60,000 nt of DNA, taken from contig NC_064048.1 of NCBI RefSeq assembly GCF_932526225.1, positions 4,350,437 through 4,410,436 on the forward strand, given 5' to 3'. This DNA comes from Nematostella vectensis. Its lineage: Eukaryota; Cnidaria; Anthozoa; Actiniaria; Edwardsiidae. Made by a program: the position numbers and the translations under genes. Shown one piece after another: positions 22,701 to 34,700 of this stretch (position 1 is its first letter; the number at the start of each line of letters is the position of its first letter). The notes beneath the pieces were generated by a model, which saw only the letters and a list, made by a program, of their open reading frames with translations, did not search any database and had not been told where the DNA came from.

Positions 22701-25700
22701 CTGAAAAAGAAACAGAGATGTATTCATAGTCCATGAAGGGTAAATGTAAAAGGGAAGACCCGGAATTCAAAATGTGTAGAGTGGAAACTTAATCATGGTT
22801 TCGGAGGTGAGTTTGTGTCAAAAGTTACATCGATAGCGTGTTTGAATCGAACATGTGATTGCCAAATCACATTAATGAATGTCACCTTGATAAACATGAT
22901 TGTCTGAAAAGGCTTGTTGATTGTCTTTGTTTATGTTAATAGCACTAATGAATTTTCTATTTTTTTTTATAACTGATTGTCCAAACGTGTAAACGAATTT
23001 TCGGTTGCATGCAAAAGAATGTTCATTCCATTCGAATGAATGCCCAATTGCGTTATTGATTGTCCGTTGATGCTATTGAATGTTCGCTGGCTCGATATCA
23101 CGACTACTGGGGTATTGGCATGATATAGTGAGAGGGGAGGGGGTAGTAAATTATATTCATAACTCGGGCTCTATACCACGACTACTGGGGTATTGGCATG
23201 ATATAATGAGAGGGGAGGGGGTAGTAAATTATATTCATAAATCGGGCTCGATACCACGACTACTGGGGTATTGGCATAATATAGTGAGAGGGGAGGGGGG
23301 GGTGTAAATCATATTCATAACTCTGGCTCGATACCACGACTACTGGGGTATTGGCATAATATAGTGAGAGGGGAGGGAGGGGGTTGTCAAGTTACGCATT
23401 GAGTGCTTTTCTTCTTATGCGGTGGAGTACCTAGATATCTTTCCTGATAAGAACTCTACTCGTGCTATAGGTGTTCTACTGTTGTTTGGGCACTTACTTG
23501 GCCTCGGCGTCTGTGTACATCTCCATGGCTTCTGGGTTGATGCTGGGATCCAGGACTACCCATGCTCCACCGCGCAACTCGCCATTCGGCAGCAGGTAGA
23601 TGAAGACGGGCTGTTCGTAGTTACGCAACGCATCCACGATATAAGCACCGTACTTCAACACGGATTCGTACATGTCCTAGAAATACAAAGCTTTAGTCAC
23701 GCAACGCATCCACGATTTAAGCACCGTATTTCAACACGGATTCGTACATGTCCTAGAAAAACAAAGGCAAAGATTTTGTCACGCAACGCATCCACGATAT
23801 TAGCACCGTATTTCAACACGGATTCGTACATGTTTTAAAAATACAAAAGCAAAGTATTTGTCACGCAACGCATTCACGATATAAGCACCGTATTTTAACA
23901 CGGATTCGTACATGTCCTAGAAATACAAAAGCAAAGTATTTGTCACACAACGCGTCGACGATATAAGCACCGTATTTCAACACGGATCTGTGCGCGTCCT
24001 AGAAATATAAGGGCGAAGCTTTAGTCAAGCAACGCGTTTATGACATAAGCAACGTCCTTCAACACGGATTCGTATGTGCTGAAAAAGTGTTGTTAAAAAA
24101 GCAAATGAGCCTTATGAATGAAGGATAATTTGAATAAAGAGGAAGCCTCATATACACCCTAGACAATCTTTTCCAGCACAATTAGCTTTAGTTTTTTCTA
24201 ACACAAGCTGATCCAAACAAATCTTACGCGTCCATATTTTCTGAAGTAGACTGAACATATACATCCTAGACAATCTTTTCCAGCACACTAAGCTTTAGTT
24301 TTTTCGAACGCAAGCTTATCCAAACAAATCTTACGCGTCCGTATTTTCAGAAGTAGTGAGCAAAATAGTTAAATCCTGTTCATTTCGCCGAAAAACTTTC
24401 AATGTCTTTAGGTAGGCTATCCTCATATACGTTTTGCTCCAAATGGATTTTCTTTAAAGTTTCAAGCTATTGACCAATGGAAAATCACGATTAAAGAATA
24501 GAAAATTAACACCTTTTACATTCCATGGTCGCTGGTTCTCTGAATTCAGTGGTGTCAAAAGGGTTGGCTAACATACCTTCATTCCGCCTGAGAAGCCACG
24601 CCAGTTGGCAAAGATGATCAGTGGTAGCTGCTCCTTGTTAAGGTCCCGGATGCACTGCGCGGTCTTGTACGCGGAGTCTGGGTACCACACTTGGCCTGCT
24701 TGTGTGATTATCTAACAACGACAGAGGAAAAAATGGCATGAAATTTTCCCATTCTCAATATATAAGCTCAAGATTCCGCATACAAGGAGTTCCTCTGACC
24801 AAAAACTTAATTCCAAATTTTATAGAAATTTAGAGGATATGAAATTTAGATATTAGCGAGCAAAGTTGGCTTAATTTCTGATCAGAGCCCGATTTCTCTT
24901 AAAAAACAAGGAGAATTCATACTTTGAACATTGCACTTCAAGCCTCATATTTCGAAGACGAATCCATTTCAAAAAAATACTTTTTGATATGTTGTTTTAC
25001 ATAACATAAGGAACCTCTATGCAAAAAATCAAGCTTACCGAAGTTAACCAGACCTTATTTTGGGAAAACTTGCCATTTTTTTGCTGTCTCTAACAACACA
25101 AATGGGAATACTTAATCGATGGTGCTCAAGTGAACACTTAAGAGAAGGCCAATCACACCGCCATTTTATGCTCCCGCACTATAGCGAGTCACACAAAGCA
25201 TCCATTTCCATCGGCTAATTCAAGCAAGTAACTCAGATATTTTCAATCAAATATCTTTTAAATCAAGTTTCCTTGCGAAACCGCTGTGATTTTAATGATA
25301 AATAATAACAATGGAGTGGGTGGTCGACATTCTCCAACTACCCCCACCGCCGCAGATATTTTCAATGCTTCATCCGAGTAAACACAAACAAAACGCATCC
25401 GACCCAATCGAAGTTAATTATTCCCTGCACTTATAATGCCGACATCATGAATACAAAGGAGGGAAATTCTCCAAAGGTTACAATCTGGTAAACAGCATTT
25501 TTTCATCCTTGCAAAAATATAAAGTCCCAAAAAAGTATGCATTTACATCGGCTGACTGGAGGAGGCTATCGCAATAAAATAGTTAGAATTTGAAAAATGT
25601 AGTATAAAACTTCCAATTTAGGTACTTTCTCAAAATTTCATAATGTAATTTATCTTCTAATATATACCTGCCTGTTACTCGAAATATGAAAGGGGAATAC

Positions 25701-28700
25701 ATAAAAAAAGAGCCGGCAAAACCAGAAAACAGCCGGCTAGCGTCGGCAGCCGGCCGCTATTTTGAACCCTGTATACAATGTATGACTACAGGTACACTGG
25801 CCCCTGCGCAAACAAGGACGTCACGCAATCCAGGTAACACCAGATGATGGTGACCAGATCACGTGCAAATCAAGTGAAACGTACCTTGGACTCCGACTCT
25901 AAGTTCCCGGGGTCTGCCGGGATGGAGACCTCCACTGCACGGGTCTCAACGGCAATAACACCAATTGGTATACCACCCAGCCTGTCAATCAAACACGTAA
26001 CAATCAGCCTGCAAATACCACCACCATACCACCCAGCCTGTCAATAATATAATCACATGACAATGGACCAATAATATCACAGTATACCACACCCAACCCA
26101 ACAAAAAAAATCCTTAAGTGACAATGAGCCTTTTTAATAATATTACGGTGTACAACCAAACCAAAATATAGAATTGACGGGAAAAATGTACACGTGTGTT
26201 AATGAAGCATTAACCATTACTCACACCACTGAATAGAGATGTGTGCTGTACACACTAGATGTTACCAACCTTGCGCGGCCACATACGACCGTCTTGGCCC
26301 AGTTTTCCATCGATTCCACAAACGAATCTTTGTCAAAGAAGCCATTTAGCCAGACCCCTTCTTGTGCTAAAATAGCAGATCAAAAAAATATTAGCGACAC
26401 TTCGATCAAACAATATAAGTGTCGAATCCCTTCTTGTTCCAAAATGGACAATCCATGGGCGATCCTTTGTCAATCCCTGTCGCAGACAGCATTTTTGATA
26501 AATGCGGTTATGATGATAATAATGACATCACAGATGATTACGATGATGATGGTAGTGAGAATGATTATCATAATAATACCATGATCACCTGATTTTCTGA
26601 GGGAAGATTACTAGCGAAATTCCCTTGAAAACAATAGATTGTTCTAAATTTCCCTCATGCATTAATGATGAGGGAGATTTAGTCTCGAAATTTCCCTTAT
26701 GTATTAATGATTAAGAAAATTTAGTTTCTAAATTTCCCTCATGCATAGAGACCAGTGTAATTGTTCTTGTGATACCTAAACAACATAAGGCTATATCCAT
26801 GTGGGATGCTTTTGTTTGCTGTACGCATGCGTGCTAATGACGTCAAAGAACTTAACTGTAGATATGTAGAGCAATTATGTAAATCAGTTATGTCTGAGAA
26901 TTGTTCGTGAAAATGTGGGTCTCTAGAGGGATAAAAAGAACAATGCGTATGCAATGCCCTGATCCATTGAACCGTGTTCGCTCATCCAACCTAATACTAC
27001 TCGTAGTTGCGCGTTTATTTCCTAGGCGATCATGGTATTACAAAGTTATAGCATGGCATTTCGGGTAATTTAGTGATTAAATTTCCCCTCGTGGTGACTA
27101 GTCATCACTAATCATCGATGAGAAGGATTGAGATGACAACTAATCATACTTTTGTTGCAGAGACATTTAATCACCAAATTCCCTCGTGCATGCCAAAACT
27201 TATGATAATATAATTATAATAATAATGATGTCGCTGCTGTTTCTGTTGCTTCTACTGCAGATGATAAAGTGATACAAATGACGTTACTAGCGAGAAGATA
27301 AAGATTACAATAGCCCGATGAGCAATTTGCAGTAGGCCTGAGCTACTTACTCGGATGGCGACACCCCGCGATGAAGTGCCGTGGGTCGTACGGGGTTTTA
27401 GTGGGCACGAAGTCGATATCGCGATCCACAGGATCGAGCACTTTTAACACTGGAAGAGGACCGTCTCGACGCTGCAAAGTGAAAGCCAAAGATGAATATG
27501 ACAGATGTACAGGCATATGGACGGTCGGACGGACGGACGGACTGATTGATAAACAGATGGACGGACATAAAGATGGACGGTCAGACAGACGAACGACGGA
27601 CAGCCGGATAGATAAACGGACAAACGGGGGTCTTACTAGAGGAACAAAAGAAAGCCATCTCATTATAGCTGCAATCCCTTCAAAGTCTTCAGGAACAACG
27701 AGGTGAGAAACTCCTGTAAAAAAACATACGACGATAAGGAATACTCATTTATCATAAAAAATAAAAGCAGTAAAAAAAGATCGACCGTACCATTATGATG
27801 CATGATCTGTGGGCCTCCTAGCTGAAGGTTAGACGTGTAAACATGGCGGCCCAGGACCTGTAAGCCAGTAATACGGAACGTCAAACGAATAAACCGGTAA
27901 GTGCGAACTTTAGAGCGCAATATATAGTTCAACATTCGAGGAACCGTGTACCGAGTATCGATTCTTCCTAATTTCGAAAATTCTTTTAAGGCTAAGTTCA
28001 AACGTCGTACTATGGATGAGCCGTATTCAATGCAAATGCATGCAAATAAAGATGAAACAATCGACTTGATTTATTTGCTGTATTTGCATTGAATACGGCT
28101 CATGAATAATACGACGTTTGAACTTAGCCTATGATGTTTATAACGAATTTCTTCTGTTTAGATTGTAATGTTTCATGTCACAGGAAGAGATAAGCTTGAT
28201 CGGAGTACTGGAAGTGTAAAAAGTGCAAACAGTCATGTGACAACTGCTAGCAGTAAATACCTTGTTGAGAGCGCTGAATCCTGTTAGAATCAAGTGAGAC
28301 ATTTCACACTGAACGACTCTTTGGCCGAGGCGGACTAGGTACGACCCTATTCCAACTGCACGACACGTAACCTGTCAATCAATAATGGTTATTAGCAAAT
28401 CAAAACTTACCAACCGAAAGGACAGCATCATGCGGGAAATCATCGGCGATTGACATATGAACATGTAATTGACAGGTTATGATAGTTGTGAGAATTGCTA
28501 TTATGACGGATGACTAGGCGATTGCCTTTAGGAATTCTCACAGATTGTTAGGTTCACACTATATGAAAGTGGCGAGAAATGATATGTTGATGGATAACTA
28601 ACTAATCGTGACTAGTTTGACTCTGTAGAACTGCTATGTTAAAGAAGGCCAATCACGCCGCCATTTTATGCTCCCACTCAATGGAGAGTCGCACAAGGCA

Positions 28701-31700
28701 TCCATTTCCATCGGCTAATTCAAGAGAGTGACCAAGATATTTTCAATCAAATATAGTCAATAACACATTAGACTTCATTCGTAGATTGTTATTTTGAAGT
28801 TTGCGATAAAACCTGTGTATTTTCAATGATAAACAATACCAAAGGAGTGGGTTGTCGACAAGTGGCCTTGTCGGCCACAACATTGTTATTGCTTTCATTT
28901 AACATTGGAAGGCACATAATGTATGGAATTATCAAAATAACCATCTAAAAACAAAGTTTAATACTTTATTTACCAGATTCAATCGAAAATATCGGATCGG
29001 CTTCTGCAAATCAGCCGATGGAAAGAGATGCTTTTTCACACTTGGTAATTTGCTAGGATGACAAAATGGCGACTGAAAGAGACTGTTTAAGGTTGACTTA
29101 CCAAACTGATCGTGACAATCTCGTCATACGCAGCTGACATCTCTCCTGCGATCATCCCTGAGCCTTTTAAATTCTCCACACCGATACCATCATCACGACC
29201 TGGATAATATATCACTATCACTGTATGTCAATGTCAATACCTTTTTAAAATTGTAATTTAGTTGCTAATATCAGTGCCTTGCCTATGGTGCCATTGCGTT
29301 ACGTGATTTATTGCGCCCCTGTAATTGGGATTTCCTTGCTTATATCATTGCGTTGGCGTTACCTATGATTAAATAATTGAATAATTTTGTGTAGATATTA
29401 TTACGTTACCTATAATGTCCTTGATTCGATATCGCGACTCTCCATCGTCTTCAATAAGCTCTGCGTGGATGGAATTCGTAGCACTCAACTAAAAGACACA
29501 TTTCATATCAGAGAACGTCGACAGAGCCAAAAAATGGCATGACATTTTCCAATTCTAAATATATAAGCTCAAGATTCCACATACAAGGTGTTCATCTGAC
29601 CACAAGCTTAATTCCAAATTTAGATATTAGCGAGCAAAGTTGGCTTAATTTCTGATCAGAGCCCGACCTCTCCCTAAAAACGAGGAGAAATCATACTTTG
29701 AACATTTGAAAATTGCACTTCAAGCCTCATATCTCGAAGACGAATCCATTAGAAAAAAAAAACACTTTTTGATATGTAGGTTTACATAACATAAGATACC
29801 TCTATGCAAACATTAAAGCTTACCGAAGTTAACAATTTTGGGAGAACTTGCCATTTTTTTTGCTGTCGAAAACATCTTTCTCTATGGTTGCATGCTCCCG
29901 ACCCCCTTTTCCCGAAATATATATCTGTTATTGAGTAAATCTACCAGATAAACAGGAAGCCCAACCCCCCCCCCCCCCCCCTCTCACGAATGCTAGACTC
30001 GCACTTGCGTCACATCTTACCTTTTTGAATTCGCTCGGGGCGACGTATAGATACTTGAATCCCTGGAGAGTAGAAAAAAAAAAAAAAACTCGCTTAATTT
30101 CTCCCCATTTCTTTCTGTCAGTTTAATCGTCTGGAAAACAGCCCATTATTTCCTTCTCCAAGTTTATTGGTTCTTATTTAAGCAATACACCAAAAGCTGG
30201 AATTCGACTCTGCCAAATTTTAGTCTTTACCAAGACTTGAAGAAGTCTTAGTAAAGACGAAAATTTGTCAGAGTCGAATTCCAGTTTTTGGTGTATTGTA
30301 TTCATTGTTCTGGTACAAGACCACGACAGTTTGGGCTTTTTGTTTCGGTTCTTATTTAAGGGTATTGGGGTATTTCTATGAGGGCCGCTGCTATGAAAAC
30401 TTTAAGACGTTAGAAATCCGCAAACATTGGTGAAATTGAATGAATTTAGGCATGGCGTCATTGTTTATGAATCTCTTTATTTTGTTATAATATTATTTTC
30501 AATTCTTCCAAAATATAAATTTTTTCCACAATTTTAATTTGTATTTTTCCACTCTTATTTGAATGAATTTTTAAAATATTGGAAAATCGATACGTGGTTT
30601 TTTAAGGGCATCTAGGTGAATATTCTCTGCCTTAAGAATCGCGGAGCGTCTGTTCTTTGCAAATATTATAGAATTAGAAACGCAAACCGGAAGTAGCATT
30701 ATCTACGCATGCGCAATTGAATAATGTAATAAAGCCTGGTTACAAATGTGAATGTTTTTTTAATAAAAATATCGACTTTTCTCTCGCTTTTTAACAGTAA
30801 ATTACGCATTTAAAAAAAAACTTTTTTTAAGGAAACTTTAAAATAACAATCTACGAATGAAGTCTAATATGTTATTGACTGTATTTGATTGAAAATATAT
30901 TAGTTACTCGCTTGAATAAGCCGATGGAAATGGATGCTTTGTGTGACTCGCCATTGAGTGGGTAGTCCTCTGCCCCCATTCCTCCAATCGTACCTTTATC
31001 TCAGAGCCCTTATTCCACCCCTCGTAACCCTTTTTGGTGTGCTTTACATTTTATCGATGCCTTCCCGTCATTCAATGCGCCCTTGTTGGACCTAACCTTT
31101 TCCGATGCTTTCGTATCATTCAATTCTACCTAGAACACGTGTTTGACCTCACCTTTCCCAATCCTTCCCGTCATTCTATTCTACCTTGAACACGTGTTTT
31201 ACCTCCCCTTTTCCCATTCCTTCCCGTCTTTCCATGCGACCATAGTCACGTGCTTGACCTAACCTTTTGTCATTCCTTCCCGTCATTCCATGCAACCTTA
31301 GTCACATGTTTGACCTCACCTTTTCCGGTGCTTTCGCATCATTCCATGCACCCTTGAACACGTGTTTGACCTCACCTTTTCCGGTGCTTTGGCATCATTC
31401 CAAGCGACCTGGAACACGTGTTTCACTTCCTCGGCCACACCAATACGTGCACCACTGTTCGCCGCGATGTAAATGAACGGGATACCTTCAGAGCGAGCGA
31501 GTTCTGATGCTTTCTAAAGATTAAATAATACAATTGCAATTATACAGTCAAAGTTTGCGACCGTTTATCGGGATGTAGATAAACGAAATACCCTCAGGGG
31601 GCGAATTGGGATGCTTTGTGATAAACAGAAAAGTTAACAGTCAAAATGGTAAAGCAATTACCTACTTTACAAATTAACAAATTTACTATTCAAAAACATA

Positions 31701-34700
31701 AAGAAAAAAACAGCGTCACCCAAGTTGGATCTATAGTCTTTAAAGCCCAGCCAACACTTCGCAAACGTATCGCAAATTCAAAGCTACTTTAGCAAATTCA
31801 AAGCAACGTCTTAGCACATTTTGTGACTGTAGAAATGGTTTTGAAAGAAGACGACTACAAAAAAGTTAGTGAACAAATTATTGTTATTAGATGACACGAA
31901 GAACACATTGAGAGTAATCATACAACGCAAGCCTAGTCCTAGTAAGGAGAGCCAGCCCAGGAGAGAGTGGGATAAAGTCACCTTATGAACCACAGGGAAC
32001 CAAGAGACCACAGGAACCTCTTTAATAACGCCAATGACTTAAGTTACAGAACGTACTCACCTTAAACAACAAGTCCTCTTGCGGTGCGAACGAGCCAATC
32101 ATGTGGGTGATGTCATTTGCGACCACGATGAACTAAAAAAAAGGTATTACAAAGGCATTAATGTTTGCAAGGGTTAGGCAGCAGGGAGTAGATAGGGACC
32201 TTAGAGAAGAACCAGCGGTATCGTTTGTAAGTTGAAAATAACTGCTTGGAATTTGTTATCTACTTAACAACGACAACGACAAAAAACGGTGATTGAATCT
32301 AGCGGGCGCGTGAAAAAAAAAAGACCCGAAATTTTTTACTTCAAAATCTTTCCAATCTCTATTTTTATCCGTCCAGTTTTCCAAGATTGAAAATCTAGTT
32401 GTCGTTGCACTTGTTTCAAACATTATTTCGAGCTATCTTTCCTAGCTTTTTTCGTTGAAGTCGTTTCTATAAGCATGTGCTGGTTGTATAAACTCACCTG
32501 TCTGCGTGCGGGAGCACTCTCCACTGTCATGCACTCCATCCTCCACGCAATCATGCCGATCTACGATGACCGGAAAAAATCATGGAACACAAATAACATT
32601 AACCAAGGATTACAAATAAGTTAATGAACTTGTTGCTAGATGGCTATAGCTTGCTTGCAGGCTGTACTCGTTGTTATCATTGCGGAAAACGCTCTCCTTT
32701 CGGTGATCGGGCGCCATCTTGTATTTTAAGACGCGTGGTTCCTGGGGGCGAGAGCAAAAACGGACGCAGGGCATGTTCATTCATTTTTCATTCATTTTTT
32801 TATTTTGCACTATTTTGAATAAGATAAAGAATATTTGGATACAGGTAGAAAAAAGGGGAAGTTAACTATTTACGGTACTTAAGAAGAAAAAAAAATTTAA
32901 GGTGCGCAGTGACCATAGAAGCATAAGCTTTCGAGATGGTCACTGCCACAGTCAGATTTCGAGGGTCTTACAGGATATTATTATAATATTATTATAATAT
33001 TATTATTATTATTATTTTTTTTTTTTTTTTTTTTTTACAATATATAATATATACATAAACAAAATATAATATTTTAGAGTGAGGAAAAGTAAATCTGGCC
33101 TTTCTTTGTAGGTTTTAGGCGATGTGCAATGGAAATGTCATCTTCTTTAACCTCCACTCCAGCCAAGGCTGCCGTTTCGATGACAAGCTTGACAGGATCA
33201 TCGTTGTCGACTTTTGGTATCCCGACGAACTCAAGGCAATCCCGTCGACCGTATTGTTGTTGTTCGTCTAGGCGAGAGTCGAGTTCATCGAGCCACTCTT
33301 TGGTCTCGATTAGATCTTGCGTTACATGCTGTATATTGGCATTCATGTCTTGGACAGATCGGTTGGTACCATAGTTTGCGTAGGCTTTCCAAAGTTAGAG
33401 AGCCCTCGAGGCCGTGGCTGGCCGCCATGACAGATTATGCAGATTATGAGAAAACGCCCCCAGTATGGCGCCCGCTCGCCGAACGGAGAGGGTTTTCCGC
33501 AACGATAACAACGAGTACCGCTTGCAAGCTGGCTAAGATGGTTATAGAGGGACGTAACCTCTAGCGCATGCGATGTACTCACCGCGTTCTCTCCTGGCAG
33601 ACGATTGATTGACAGCAACTCATTGTTTTCGTCCAGGACATACTCAGTCGCTTTAATCTGTAAATGTTATATAATATTATATTTCATATAACCATATTAT
33701 ATCGTTATCACTATATTATATCACAAAGCGCCCTCAGCGATAAAGTAGCGAACACAATCGAGCCAAACTCAATCGTAGAGGTACCGAACTCAATCGGGAA
33801 GGTACCGAACTCAATCGAGAAGATATCGAACACAATCGAGAAGGTATAGAATTTAATCGAGAAGGTACCGAACTCAATCGTAGAGTTACCAAACTCAATC
33901 GGTAAGGTACCGAACTCAATCGACAAAGTACCGAACTGGATCGAGAAGGTACCGAACTAAATCGGGAAGGTAAGGAAATTAATCGACAAGGTACCGAACT
34001 CAATCGACAAGGTACCAAACTCAATAAAAAAGGTACCGAACTCAATCGGGAAGGTACCGAATTAAATCGACAATGTACCGAACTCAATCGGTAAGGTACA
34101 GAACTCAATCGACAAGGTATCGAACTAAATCGGGAAGGTCGCTTTATTGGCGGAATTCCATCGAAAATATCACAGATGCTCGTATTTGTATTTTGCTATG
34201 ATGACAAAATGGTGACGCAGAGAGACTGTTTAAGAACTCACCAGATCCGGTGATGGTAGTGGTTCACCAGAGAGTTTAATCCATTTGGCCCACTGTTTGG
34301 ATACTGCCTGGAAATGAGCACACAGAATGAATTAAAAGTATCGGTGGTAGCTATAGGTATTTGTACTTGAAATACCTTATTACCTGTCTGAATAACTCAG
34401 GGAAGTCGTAAATGCAGGTGGTACCTCTATACGTATTTGTAATACCTTATTACCTGTCTGAATAACTCAGGGAAGTCGTAAATGCAGGTGGTACCTCTAT
34501 ACGTATTTGTAATACCTTATTACCTGTCTGAATAACTCAGGTAAGTCGTAAATGTAGGTTGTACCTCTATACGTATTTGTAATACCTTATTACCTGTCTG
34601 AATAACTCAGGGAAGTCGTAAATGTAGGTGGTACCTCTATACGTATTTGTAATACCTTATTACCTGTCTGAATAGCTCGGGGAAGTCGTACACGTAGGTG

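Noticed and set aside
27343-27663. Ser/Val/Arg-rich frames across the GGAC repeat
   Set aside because: The repeat translates into long frames on both strands. Only 27351-27471 is supported as ACC coding sequence.
32624-33618. Zinc-knuckle-like CYRCGK peptide seen in two frames
   Set aside because: Both frames come from the two inverted copies of one retroelement 5' end. The similarity is DNA-level and does not show a conserved protein.
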